Assembly (NCBI RefSeq): GCF_008807375.1
Contig: NZ_CP043311.1
Coordinates: 2,708,001 to 2,772,000 of the forward strand
Direction: 5' to 3'
From: Pseudomonas lalkuanensis
GTDB lineage: Bacteria > Pseudomonadota > Gammaproteobacteria > Pseudomonadales > Pseudomonadaceae
DNA length: 64,000 nucleotides
Position 1 is the first letter of the stretch. Every line of letters starts with the position of its first letter. Under the pieces are notes generated by a model. That model was not told where the DNA came from and ran no database searches. It was given only the letters and a program-made list of their open reading frames with translations. Made by a program: the position numbers and the translations under genes. Below are positions 26,169 through 34,738 of the stretch, one piece after another.

Positions 26169-27689
26169 ATGACCGCCCAATCGAACCCCTCCCGGGACAT
26201 CCTCGATGTACTGATCGTCGGCGCCGGACTTTCCGGTATCGGCGCCGCCTGTTACCTGAAGCGCGACCGCCCGGGCAAAAGCTTCCAGGTCCTGGAGGCA
26301 CGTGACAGCCTGGGCGGCACCTGGGACCTGTTCCGCTACCCCGGCATCCGCTCCGACTCCGACCTCTACACCTTCGGCTTCGAGTTCAAGCCCTGGAAGG
26401 ACGAGAAGGCCATTGCCGATGCCAGCGCGATCATGAGCTACCTGCGGGAAACCGTGGTCGAGCACCAGATCGAGCGGCACATTCGCTACGGCCAGCGCGT
26501 GGTGTCGGCGGACTGGCGCAGCGAGCAGGCCTGCTGGGAAGTGCTGGTGGAAGACGCGGCCAGTGGCCAGCGCAGCGTGGTGCCGTGCCGCTGGCTGTTC
26601 TCCGCCGGCGGCTACTACCGCTATGACCAGGGTTTCACCCCGGATTTCGAAGGTGCCGAACGCTTCCGCGGGCAACTGATCCATCCGCAGCACTGGCCGG
26701 AAAACCTGGACTACGGCGGCAAGCGGGTCCTGGTCATCGGCAGCGGGGCCACAGCGGTGACGCTGGTGCCGGCCATGGCCGACAAGGCGGCTCATGTCAC
26801 CATGCTGCAACGCACCCCGAGCTACGTGATCCCGCTGCCGGCGAAGGACCCGATCGCGCTGCTGTTGCGCAAGCTGCTGCCGGAAAAGACCGCCTACGCT
26901 CTCGTGCGCTACAAGAACGCCAAGGTGGCGCTGGGCCTGTGGCGCTTCTGCCAGCGCTTCCCCAACGCCGCGCGGCGCATCATCCGCTTCGTCAACCAGC
27001 GCGCGCTGCCCAGGGGCTATCCGGTGGACGTGCACTTCAACCCGCCCTACAACCCCTGGGACCAGCGTCTGTGCGTGGTGCCCGACAGCGACCTGTTCAA
27101 GGCACTGCGCAGCGGCAAGGCGTCCATCGTCACTGACCATATCGACAGCTTCACCGAACAGGGCGTGAGGCTGAAATCCGGCGACGTGCTGGAGGCCGAC
27201 ATCGTCATCACCGCTACCGGCCTCAACGTGCAGGTGTTCGGCGGCGTGCAACTGTCGCGCGACGGCCAGCCCATCGCCTGGAACGAGACCGTGGCCTACA
27301 AGGGCATGATGCTCTCCGGTATCCCCAACTTCGCCTTTGCGGTGGGCTATACCAACGCTTCCTGGACGCTGAAGGTGAGCCTGCTCTGCGAGCACTTCTG
27401 CCGACTGCTGGGCTATATGGATGACCACGGTCATGCCGTCTGCCAGCCGTTGGCTCCAATCGGCATGGAGACCCGGCCGCTGCTGGATTTCGGCGCCGGT
27501 TACGTGCAGCGTGTCCTGGCCAACCTGCCACGCCAGGGCCCGGGCATGCCCTGGGTCATGTCCATGGACTACTTCAGCGATGTGAAGCTGCTGCGCAAGG
27601 GGCCTGTGGCCGATGCCTGTCTGCGGTTCTCCAGCGGGCCGGTGCAGCGGGCGGAATCTCCCGCCACGGTGGGAGAAGCACTGGGCTGA
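26169..27689 (+). CDS. Flavin-containing (Baeyer-Villiger type) monooxygenase
   Basis: A 506-residue class B flavoprotein monooxygenase that inserts oxygen into a ketone using NADPH, FAD and O2. It has the N-terminal FAD motif [12 protein letters not shown], the NADPH motif [13 protein letters not shown] and, between them, the Baeyer-Villiger fingerprint FxGxxxHxxxW(P/D) as [12 protein letters not shown] (residues 166-177). Sequence style resembles the EthA group, which oxidises aliphatic and aromatic ketones and thioamides. It has an AAGGA ribosome site and a CA motif upstream. Nearby short-chain dehydrogenases could supply ketones from alcohols. A remnant of a medium-chain dehydrogenase follows directly. 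Confidence 0.88.
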   Translation: MTAQSNPSRDILDVLIVGAGLSGIGAACYLKRDRPGKSFQVLEARDSLGGTWDLFRYPGIRSDSDLYTFGFEFKPWKDEKAIADASAIMSYLRETVVEHQIERHIRYGQRVVSADWRSEQACWEVLVEDAASGQRSVVPCRWLFSAGGYYRYDQGFTPDFEGAERFRGQLIHPQHWPENLDYGGKRVLVIGSGATAVTLVPAMADKAAHVTMLQRTPSYVIPLPAKDPIALLLRKLLPEKTAYALVRYKNAKVALGLWRFCQRFPNAARRIIRFVNQRALPRGYPVDVHFNPPYNPWDQRLCVVPDSDLFKALRSGKASIVTDHIDSFTEQGVRLKSGDVLEADIVITATGLNVQVFGGVQLSRDGQPIAWNETVAYKGMMLSGIPNFAFAVGYTNASWTLKVSLLCEHFCRLLGYMDDHGHAVCQPLAPIGMETRPLLDFGAGYVQRVLANLPRQGPGMPWVMSMDYFSDVKLLRKGPVADACLRFSSGPVQRAESPATVGEALG

Positions 27690-27750
27690 GTCCTGCACCC
27701 TGGGTTCCAGATCGGCGTGGTGTTCAGGTCATCGATGGATTGGCGTCGGG

Positions 27751-27858
27751 TGGCTGAAGCCGGTGATCGCCCGCACCTTCGGCTTCGAGCAGAGGGCCGA
27801 GGCCCATCGTTTCCTGGAGTCGAACCAGCAATTCGGCAAGATCCTGGTGACGCTCTGA
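27751..27858 (+). pseudogene. C-terminal remnant of a zinc-type alcohol dehydrogenase/quinone oxidoreductase
   Basis: About 35 codons read WLKPVIARTFGFEQRAEAH..., continuing RFLESNQQFGKILVTL and ending in TGA. This is the characteristic last segment of medium-chain (MDR) oxidoreductases of the quinone-oxidoreductase group (xxxPVIDRVFPLEEAxEAHxxLESGxxFGKIVL). No start, catalytic domain or Rossmann fold precedes it; the monooxygenase stop lies just 61 bases upstream. It is therefore a leftover of a deleted neighbouring gene. Confidence 0.75.
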
Positions 27859-27865
27859 CGGCGGT

Positions 27866-28768
27866 TCAGGCCCTGCGGGGCTCGGCATCGAGTTGCTCGC
27901 GCATCAGTTCCAGGTAGCGTGCGGCACCGAGTCCGAGGGGGCGATTCTTGATCCAGATGATGTCCACCCAGAGCCGCAGCTGGCTGGCCATGTTGTCGAA
28001 GGCGACTTCGGTGAGCGCACCGGTTGCCAGCAGCGGCTGGACCAGCGGTTGCGGGAGGTAGGCCCAGCCGAGGCCGGCCTGGACCAGATCGAGGGTCGCC
28101 AGGTAGCTGTCGGAGAGCCAGACCCGGTGCGACAGCACGATCTGCGGATCGGACGCGGTGGGCTCGCCGGTGCCGACGATGATCTGCCGGGTATCCGCCA
28201 TCTGCGCCTCGCCCAAGGGACATGAATCGTTTGCGGCGGCGAACCCCGGTGCGGCTACGGCCGTCAGCAACTGGCTGCCGGCCTCCAGGAATGCCTCGCG
28301 CTCATCGATGCCCGGCCGCTCGAACACCAGGGCCAGCTGCACGCTGCCTTCATGCAGCATGCGCACGGCCTCGGCCTGCGAGGCGGAGCGCACTTCGATC
28401 TGCAGCGTTGGAAACTCGCGGGCCAGGATCGCCAGCGGACGGCTCCAGGCACCGGTCTGCAGCTCCGGCGCCATCGCCAGCACCAGGCGTGCTTCCAGGC
28501 CCTGGTGCAATTGCAGGGCATGGGCATCCAGCAGGTTCAACTGGCTGGCGGCCTGCCGCGCCTGGGGTTCCAGTGCGTGGGCGGCGGCAGTGGGCAGGGC
28601 CTTGCGGGTGGAGCGGTCGAAGAGCTCCAGGTCCAGCTCGGCTTCCAGTTGCGAGATCGCCATGCTGACGGCGGAGGGTACGCGGCCGAGCTTGCGGGCG
28701 GCGGCGGAGAAGGAGCCGGCTTCGAGGACGGCGAGGAACACTCTCAGGGATTCGCTGGTGAAGGCCAT
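27866..28768 (-). CDS. LysR-family transcriptional regulator
   Basis: A 300-residue LysR regulator. The HTH spans residues 13-35 (LEAGSFSAAARKLGRVPSAVSMAISQLE) and a substrate-binding domain follows. I start it at the ATG 28768 (MAFTSESLRVFLAVLE) by family comparison; no strong ribosome site is seen, and a GTG at 28822 would add 18 residues. It is divergent from two short-chain dehydrogenase genes, with 95 bases between, so it probably regulates them. It ends 7 bases from the dehydrogenase remnant. Confidence 0.82.
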   Translation of the reverse strand: MAFTSESLRVFLAVLEAGSFSAAARKLGRVPSAVSMAISQLEAELDLELFDRSTRKALPTAAAHALEPQARQAASQLNLLDAHALQLHQGLEARLVLAMAPELQTGAWSRPLAILAREFPTLQIEVRSASQAEAVRMLHEGSVQLALVFERPGIDEREAFLEAGSQLLTAVAAPGFAAANDSCPLGEAQMADTRQIIVGTGEPTASDPQIVLSHRVWLSDSYLATLDLVQAGLGWAYLPQPLVQPLLATGALTEVAFDNMASQLRLWVDIIWIKNRPLGLGAARYLELMREQLDAEPRRA

Positions 28769-28863
28769 GGCGATTGTCAGTTTTGCTGATGACGGTCGTC
28801 TTTTTCTATCAGGCTCGTGCACCTAATTTCTACTCCAACGACAACACGCGTGAGGAGCAGGAA

Positions 28864-29643
28864 ATGACGAACAGGAGTTGGCAGGGCCAGGTGGCACTGG
28901 TCAGCGGGGCCGGCAGCGAACTGGGCATCGGCATGGCCATTGCCCGCAGGCTCGGCGCTGCCGGGGTGAAACTGGTGGTCACCGCCAGCAGCGCGCGAAT
29001 CGCCGAACGGGTGGCCGAGCTGCGCGCCGAGGGCTTCGAAGCCGAGGGCAGGGCAGCGGACCTTACCGACGAAACCCAGGTTCGCGAGCTTGCCGCTTGG
29101 GCCGAATCGCTCTGGGGCCGCATCGACATTCTGGTGAACAACGCCGGCATGGCCATGCAAGGCAGCCCCGAACCTTTTGCCGAGGTTGCCGGCATGGACC
29201 TCGCCACCTGGAATCTTTCCATTGCACGCAACCTGACCACCGCCTTTCTGCTCACCCGCGCCGTGCTGCCGGGCATGCAGGCGCGGGGATACGGCCGCAT
29301 CGTGCAGATCAGCTCGACTACCGGCACCCGTGGCAGCAATCCGGGCGAAGCCGCATACAGCGCCGCCAAGGCCGGCCTGGTCGGGTTGAACATGGGCCTT
29401 GCGCTGGAAGTGGCGCGCCAGGGCATCACCGTGAACAGTGTTGCACCGGGCTGGATCGGCACTGGTTCCAGCACGGACGAGGAGCGCCATGCGGCCAGCT
29501 ACGTGCCGGTGGGGCGGGCAGGGCGCCCGGAGGAGGTGGCGGCGGCGGTGGCCTTCCTCGCATCGCCGGAAGCCAGCTACATCACCGGTGAGCTGCTGGT
29601 GGTGGACGGCGGCAATTGCCTGATCGAGAACAAGGCGCCGTGA
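28864..29643 (+). CDS. Short-chain dehydrogenase/reductase (3-oxoacyl-ACP reductase-like)
   Basis: A 259-residue classical SDR. It has a cofactor motif SGAGSELGIGMA (slightly longer than the usual TGxxxGxG), NNAG, catalytic S in ISSTTG, and YSAAK. It should interconvert an alcohol and ketone using NAD(P)H. The ATG at 28864 has GAGGAGCAGG upstream; the frame is open further 5' but that region is the LysR promoter. It is followed 17 bases after its stop by a second SDR gene, which makes a two-gene operon divergent from LysR. FabG-like proteins in such settings serve catabolic, not fatty-acid-synthesis, roles. Confidence 0.85.
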   Translation: MTNRSWQGQVALVSGAGSELGIGMAIARRLGAAGVKLVVTASSARIAERVAELRAEGFEAEGRAADLTDETQVRELAAWAESLWGRIDILVNNAGMAMQGSPEPFAEVAGMDLATWNLSIARNLTTAFLLTRAVLPGMQARGYGRIVQISSTTGTRGSNPGEAAYSAAKAGLVGLNMGLALEVARQGITVNSVAPGWIGTGSSTDEERHAASYVPVGRAGRPEEVAAAVAFLASPEASYITGELLVVDGGNCLIENKAP

Positions 29644-29660
29644 GCCGGAGGGTCGTCGCC

Positions 29661-30419
29661 ATGAACAGTCCCGTTGTCCTGATCACGGGTGCGGCCGGCG
29701 GAGTCGGCCGGGCGCTGGTCCAGCGCTTCATCCAGGGCGGCTGGCAGGTCTTTGCCACCGACCTCTCCGCCGAGGGCCTGGCGCGCTTGCAGGTGGATCA
29801 TCTGGCCTGCGCCATCCTGGCCGGCGATATCCGGCGCCCGTCCACCTGCGCCGAGGCAGTGGCCGGCGCATTGGCTGCCTTCGGCCGGTTGGATGCGCTG
29901 GTCAACGCCGCTGGCGTCTGGCGTGAAGGCCCGGTGGACACCTTCAGCGAGGAAGACTTCGACCTGGTGCTGGATGTGAACCTGAAGGCCACCTTCTTCA
30001 TGTGCTCGGCGGCCATCCCGCACCTGAAGGTGTCCGGGGGAAGCATCGTCAACATCTCCAGCGATGCCGGCCGCCAGGGCAACAGGAATGCCGCTGCCTA
30101 TTGCGCGAGCAAGGGCGGCGTGACACTGCTGACCAAGACCCTGGCGCTGGACCTGGCGCCCTTCGGCGTGCGCTGCAATGCGGTGTCGCCCGGTGATATC
30201 GAAACCCCGATGCTGAAGTTCCAGGCCGAGCAGTACGGCGGGGGCGATCCCAAGGGGTATTACCGCGAGCTGCTGGCGAAGTATCCGCAGGGTGACCGGG
30301 CGTGCTTCATCCAGCCGGAGGAAGTGGCCGAATTGGTGTATTTCCTCTCTCAGCCGGGAGCGCGCTCCATCACGGGGGCGGATATGGCCATTGACCGGGG
30401 TGTGTCGGCGGGGAATTGA
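29661..30419 (+). CDS. Short-chain dehydrogenase/reductase
   Basis: A 252-residue classical SDR with TGAAGGVGRA (cofactor), a NAAG-type motif, NISSDAG and the catalytic YCASK. The ATG at 29661 is chosen because the Rossmann beta-strand begins there at once (MNSPVVLITG); upstream in-frame codons overlap the previous gene. It is co-transcribed with the preceding SDR and shares its probable LysR regulator. With two SDRs and a Baeyer-Villiger enzyme close by, oxidation of a secondary alcohol to a ketone and then an ester is a plausible scheme. Confidence 0.85.
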   Translation: MNSPVVLITGAAGGVGRALVQRFIQGGWQVFATDLSAEGLARLQVDHLACAILAGDIRRPSTCAEAVAGALAAFGRLDALVNAAGVWREGPVDTFSEEDFDLVLDVNLKATFFMCSAAIPHLKVSGGSIVNISSDAGRQGNRNAAAYCASKGGVTLLTKTLALDLAPFGVRCNAVSPGDIETPMLKFQAEQYGGGDPKGYYRELLAKYPQGDRACFIQPEEVAELVYFLSQPGARSITGADMAIDRGVSAGN

Positions 30420-30529
30420 GCCTGGCGAGCCTGCGGCCCGCTTGGCGAATGAATTCGCCTCCACAGGAAGGGGGCGGAGTTCGTAGGTTGTGGCTGAGCG
30501 ACGCGAAGCCCAACGAAGCGAGCACGCGC
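30420..30529. repeat. REP-like intergenic repeat between convergent genes
   Basis: Contains GGCGAGCCTGCGGCCCGCTTGGCGAATGAATTCGCCTCCACAGG-type sequence near 30424-30468, the reverse orientation of the GCGAATTCATTCGC unit at 22.97 kb. A GTAGGTTG...AAGCCCAAC pair follows. Confidence 0.65.
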
Positions 30530-32629
30530 TCAGAACCCGCTTTCCCTGAGCACCACCGCCGCCACATGGGTGAAAGCCTCGGCCAGCAGGCTGCGGCGAT
30601 TGCCTTCGATCTGCAGGTGGCCGCGGGTTTCGCGCAGGGTGGGCGGGGCGCTGTCCAGTTGCACCAGCACATGGAACAGCGGCGGGGTTGGTACCAGTTC
30701 CTTGCCGTGGCTGGCCACGCTCAGCGGGCCGCCGTAGCGGGAGGCGAGCATCGGGTGTTCGAGCTGGCTGACTCGGGTGCTGCCGATGGTCACCACTGTG
30801 CCGGTGATGGGCGTCGGCAGGCCTTCCGGATAGAAGCGCACGCTGCCGCCTTGCACCAGCCTCTGTACGTCGTCCTGGTCCACATAGGCATCTACCTGCC
30901 AGCGGCTCGGGTCCACCAGCATCCCGATGGGATCGCGGCTGTGCACCCACTGGCCGGGGCGCCAGTCCGGGTCGAGGTCCAGCCACTGCCCGGCGAAGGG
31001 CGCCTGGAGCCTGAGCCGGGCGATTTCCGAACGGGCTGCACGGGCTTCCTCGAACTGCACGCCGAGGCGCTGGCGGGTGGCCAGGGCCTGCTCGGCGCCG
31101 GTGGGGTCGGCGATCAGCCCGCCCAGGCGCGCTTCGTAGCTCTTCACGCTGGCTTCGCTGCTGGACACGCGCGAGGCGATGTCCGGCTCTTCCAGCGCCA
31201 CCAGGGTCGCACCGGCTTCCACGGTGCCGGTGGGGTGGATGGCCTGCAGGCGGGCCGGGTAGGGCGCGAAGACCCGCAGCTGGTGTTCGGCGCGCGCTAC
31301 GCCCAGGGCATGGATCTGGCTGCGCCAGGGCACGGCGAGCAGCAGCAGGAGCGTGGCCAGCACGCCCCACCAGAAGACGCGGCGGCTGCGGCGGATGGCG
31401 GCCCGGTTGGCCCACCAGTGTTTCAGTTCGCGCCAGACCGGCATGAGGATGAACCAGGAGATTTCCACGGCGAACAGGAGTATCCCGAGCAGTTTGAAAA
31501 AGAGCAGGTAGACCGCCACGGCGATGCCGAGGAACAGCACCAGGCGGTAGACCCAGGTCACCATGGCGAAGGCCACCAGGGCGCGGCGTCTGCCGGGACT
31601 GAAGACCTCCGGCCAGTCCTCTTCGAGGCCAAGCAGCACGCGCCGCAAGGTGGTCCGGGCAAGGGCCGAGGAGCGTTCGTGGAGGTTGGGGAAGTCCAGC
31701 AGGTCCGAGAGGATGAAATAGCCGTCGAAACGCATGAAGGGGCTTGCGTTCAACGCCAGGGACAGCACCCAGCTGGTGGTGGCCAGGTAGAGCAGGGCGT
31801 TGCGCAGGGGGCCAGGGTCCGACAACGCCCAGCCAAGGGTGGCCAGGCCCGCCAGGGCCAGTTCGGTGAGGATGCCGGCCGAGGCGATGGCCAGGCGTTG
31901 CCGCGAGCTTCGCAACTTCCAGCTCTCTCCGGTATCGGTGTAGAGCATCGGCCAGAGCACCACGAAGGCGATGCCCATGTGACCCACCCGCAGTCCCAGG
32001 CGCGTCGCCACCAGGGCATGCCCCATTTCGTGGAGTGTCTTGGCCAGGATCAGCGCCATGGCGAAGCTGACCAGCCCGGACGCGGAGAAGGACTCGACCA
32101 CAGCCGTGGTGAAGCTATCCCATTGCTGCAGCACCAGTAGTATCCCCAACACGCCGAGTGCCACCACCAGCACCCCGGTGAGCGGCCGGAACAGCCAGTC
32201 CAACTGCCCGGCCAGGCGCTCGAGGTGCCGCTGCGGGCGCAGCAGCGGGACGCGGAAGAACAGGTAGTGATGCAGCCACCAGCGCCAGTCCAGCCACGCA
32301 TTGCCTTCGCTGCGCCTGGCCATGCGCGACGTGGCGTCCGGGCTGGGGCGCAACAACTGGTGCTGTTCGAGGAACTGGCGAAAATCCAGCACCTGCCCTA
32401 CATCCGGGCGCAGTGGCGTCTGCTCCTGGATGGCCTGGCAGATTCGCGCCGGCGTGCCTTCCCAGCGCAGCAGGCATTCGAACTCCAGCCAGCCGATGCG
32501 ATAGAAGCGGTTCACCACCGTGTCCTGGATTACCCAGGCCGGCTCGCCGTCGCTACCCGGTGCGGTTTCCAGCAGGCGCAGGTCTTCCCGCAAGGCCGGC
32601 AGCGGCAGCTCGGCGGCATCGATCGTCAC
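30530..32629 (-). CDS. M50-type membrane metalloprotease fused to a HlyD-like adaptor domain
   Basis: A 699-residue polytopic inner-membrane protein. Residues 1-100 form a PqqD-like cytoplasmic region. Several membrane helices lie between 150 and 440 and carry the zinc motif H200-E-M-G-H204 and the second signature MRFDGYFILSDLLD, as in S2P/YydH-type peptidases. From about 450 a periplasmic barrel-sandwich region follows (APYPARLQAIHPTGTVEAGATLVALEEP) with a coiled-coil part and the adaptor-like APFAGQWLDLDPDWRPGQWV. It is the last gene of a tightly overlapping operon (4-base ATGA overlap with the upstream adaptor gene). It probably takes the place of the inner-membrane exporter for the giant protein encoded upstream, or processes it; that is inference. 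Confidence 0.82.
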   Translation of the reverse strand: MTIDAAELPLPALREDLRLLETAPGSDGEPAWVIQDTVVNRFYRIGWLEFECLLRWEGTPARICQAIQEQTPLRPDVGQVLDFRQFLEQHQLLRPSPDATSRMARRSEGNAWLDWRWWLHHYLFFRVPLLRPQRHLERLAGQLDWLFRPLTGVLVVALGVLGILLVLQQWDSFTTAVVESFSASGLVSFAMALILAKTLHEMGHALVATRLGLRVGHMGIAFVVLWPMLYTDTGESWKLRSSRQRLAIASAGILTELALAGLATLGWALSDPGPLRNALLYLATTSWVLSLALNASPFMRFDGYFILSDLLDFPNLHERSSALARTTLRRVLLGLEEDWPEVFSPGRRRALVAFAMVTWVYRLVLFLGIAVAVYLLFFKLLGILLFAVEISWFILMPVWRELKHWWANRAAIRRSRRVFWWGVLATLLLLLAVPWRSQIHALGVARAEHQLRVFAPYPARLQAIHPTGTVEAGATLVALEEPDIASRVSSSEASVKSYEARLGGLIADPTGAEQALATRQRLGVQFEEARAARSEIARLRLQAPFAGQWLDLDPDWRPGQWVHSRDPIGMLVDPSRWQVDAYVDQDDVQRLVQGGSVRFYPEGLPTPITGTVVTIGSTRVSQLEHPMLASRYGGPLSVASHGKELVPTPPLFHVLVQLDSAPPTLRETRGHLQIEGNRRSLLAEAFTHVAAVVLRESGF

Positions 32630-33966
32630 AGGCCGGTCCAGGCGCGCAGCGCGGCGAAGGGACGGCGCAGCAGGTAGTAACCGAGCACTACCCGTTCGCC
32701 ATAGAGCTTGGCGGTGCCGTGCAGGCCGAGGCGGGCGTGCTCCGGCTGGCCCTGGACGCTGGCCAGCAGCCGGTAGGCCACCACGCCCTCATCGTTGGCG
32801 CGGGCCTGGTAGCTGGTTTCCAGCACCTCGCCCTTGAGCGGCGAGAGGGGGTAGGCGGTGAGGAACAGGGTGACCTCGGCGCCCGGTTCCAGGGCGATGG
32901 CATCGGCCACGGGCAGCTGGATCAGCATTGCCGGCTGTGCCGGGTCGGCCACCTGGAGGATGCGCTCCCCGGTCACCACCGGCTTGCCCAGCCAGTCATT
33001 GGGGTCGCTGAATACCGCCACTCCGGCGCGCGGTGAACGCACGCGGGTGCGTTGCAGCTGGGCCTGCACCGCCGCCAGTTCGGCGCGGCGCTGCTGGGCA
33101 CGGCCATTGAGCAGGGTCAGCTCGCTCTTGCTCTGGGGGTTATCGAAGGCGCGTTGGCTGGCCGCCATCAGCTCGGCGTCGGCCACCGCCACTTCCTTGC
33201 CGAGGACCTCGGCACGGCTCTTGAGCGTGGTTTCGTCGAGACTGAACAGCAGGGTGCCCGCTTCCACCGGCTGGTTCGGCCGCACCTGCATGCGCTCGAT
33301 CACCCCATCGATGGGCGAACTGACGATCTCCGCCTGGCGCGAGACGATTTCGGCGGGGGCGAGGGCTGTCTGCCGAACCGGTATCAGCATCAGCGCTCCG
33401 GCCACCGCCAGCGCTACCAGCAGCTGACGCTTGCTGGGCCGCCAGGCCAGCAGGCGTCGTTGGCCACCGAAGGCCGCCCAGCAGTGGGCCCAGGTCTGCC
33501 AGAGGCCATCCATCAGCGGCAGCAGGGTTTCCGCCGGCGGGGCTTCCAGGAGGAACAGCACCAGCCCGAGGCGCTTGCCGTCGCGGTCATGCAGGGGAAT
33601 GCACCAGATTCCGCTGGGCCACCATTCGGCCCAGCCTTCGGCGATGTCCTCGGGCGGTTCCACGGCATCGCGGGCCAGCCAGCGAGGCGTCGCATCGGGC
33701 AACTGGCCGGCGAGCCAGCGGCTGGCGCGGCGCAGCCAGACCAGATAGGGCGAATCCTCGCTGGGCCGCGCCAGGCCGGAGACGCAGAGCAACTCCAGGT
33801 CCTCGCCGCGCTGGGCCAGCACCAGGCCCTGGTGGTAGCGCAGGAGCGCGTAAGGGTCGTTGGCGATGGAAAACGCCAGGGCGTTCAGAGAATCGGCGGC
33901 CAGGGCACGGTCGCGCAGGGCGGCCAGTCCCAGCAGCAATTGCGGATGTGGCAGACGATCAGTCAT
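32626..33966 (-). CDS. HlyD-family adaptor with N-terminal GAF-like cytoplasmic domain
   Basis: A 446-residue protein in three parts. Residues 1-165 lack a signal and read like a small GAF-type sensor or docking domain (ALLRYHQGLVLAQRGEDLELLCVSGLA, WCIPLHDRDGKRLGLVLFLLE). One membrane helix follows near 185-200 (LLVALAVAGALMLIPV), then a periplasmic HlyD-like adaptor (IVSSPIDGVIERMQVRPNQPVEAGTLL, coiled coil, RSPRAGVAVF). It overlaps the M50-adaptor gene by 4 bases and the next adaptor gene by 8 bases, so all are made together. It is expected to bridge inner membrane and TolC-like protein. Confidence 0.8.
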   Translation of the reverse strand: MTDRLPHPQLLLGLAALRDRALAADSLNALAFSIANDPYALLRYHQGLVLAQRGEDLELLCVSGLARPSEDSPYLVWLRRASRWLAGQLPDATPRWLARDAVEPPEDIAEGWAEWWPSGIWCIPLHDRDGKRLGLVLFLLEAPPAETLLPLMDGLWQTWAHCWAAFGGQRRLLAWRPSKRQLLVALAVAGALMLIPVRQTALAPAEIVSRQAEIVSSPIDGVIERMQVRPNQPVEAGTLLFSLDETTLKSRAEVLGKEVAVADAELMAASQRAFDNPQSKSELTLLNGRAQQRRAELAAVQAQLQRTRVRSPRAGVAVFSDPNDWLGKPVVTGERILQVADPAQPAMLIQLPVADAIALEPGAEVTLFLTAYPLSPLKGEVLETSYQARANDEGVVAYRLLASVQGQPEHARLGLHGTAKLYGERVVLGYYLLRRPFAALRAWTGL

Positions 33967-34738
33967 TGGCTTGCGGGAAGTGTGCGGTGCCGCTCATGCC
34001 GGCGATCAGTTCCGGGGGCTCGGCGTCGAGCCGGGCCTCCAGTTCCACGGTCTGGGCCACGGCGTCCACCCGCGAGTTGATGGCGCTGATATGGGCGCCA
34101 TAGGACTTGCCCGTTTCCAGGATGCTCACTTCCAGCGGCAGGCCCGGCTTGAGCCTGGGCAGCAGGCTGGAGGGCACGTTGAGGCGGACCTTGAGGGCGC
34201 CGTCGCTGACCAGGTCGAACAGCGGCGTACCGGCGGCCACGGTCTGGTAGGGCTTCACGTGGACCTTGGCCACCCGCCCGGCGAAGGGCGCCTGTACCTG
34301 GCAGTAGCCGCTCTGGGCCTGGGCCAGGGCGCGGGCGCCTTCGGCCTTTTGCACCTCGGTACTGGCCATGGCCACTTCCAGGTCGCCCACCGCATCCAGC
34401 TTGCGCAGGTTGCGTTTAGCGTCGAGGTTCTGCTTCGCCATGGTCAGCTCGGCCACGGCCACCTTGGCGCGGGCCTGGGCTTCTTCGCAGTTGAGTTGGG
34501 CCAGCAGGGCGTTCTTCGCCACCTGCTGGCCGAGGGAGGCCTTGAGTTCGCCGAGTGTGCCGTTCATCTGGCTGGAGAGGGTGGTCTCCAGGTCGGCCGC
34601 GAGCAGCACGCGAATGGCGCCGGGGTCCCCGAGGGGACTGGCCGCCGGCGTGTCATCGGCCTGGGCGGCGGGGAGTGCAAGCAAAGGGACAAGGGACAGC
34701 AAAAATGCGAGCAGACGGCGCTCAGCGTTGTACGACAT
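33959..34738 (-). CDS. Periplasmic membrane-fusion (HlyD/RND-type adaptor) protein
   Basis: A 259-residue exported adaptor: signal peptide (MSYNAERRLLAFLLSLVPLLALPAAQA), a lipoyl-like half (SSQMNGTLGELKASLGQQVAKNALLAQLNC), a helical hairpin (about residues 85-140) and the second half (QVQAPFAGRVAKVHVKPYQTVAAGTPLFDL). It is shorter than RND adaptors and has no membrane-proximal domain beyond about residue 250. It overlaps the upstream TolC-like gene by 17 bases and the next adaptor gene by 8 bases. It probably links the outer-membrane channel to the two membrane-bound adaptor proteins. Confidence 0.84.
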   Translation of the reverse strand: MSYNAERRLLAFLLSLVPLLALPAAQADDTPAASPLGDPGAIRVLLAADLETTLSSQMNGTLGELKASLGQQVAKNALLAQLNCEEAQARAKVAVAELTMAKQNLDAKRNLRKLDAVGDLEVAMASTEVQKAEGARALAQAQSGYCQVQAPFAGRVAKVHVKPYQTVAAGTPLFDLVSDGALKVRLNVPSSLLPRLKPGLPLEVSILETGKSYGAHISAINSRVDAVAQTVELEARLDAEPPELIAGMSGTAHFPQAND

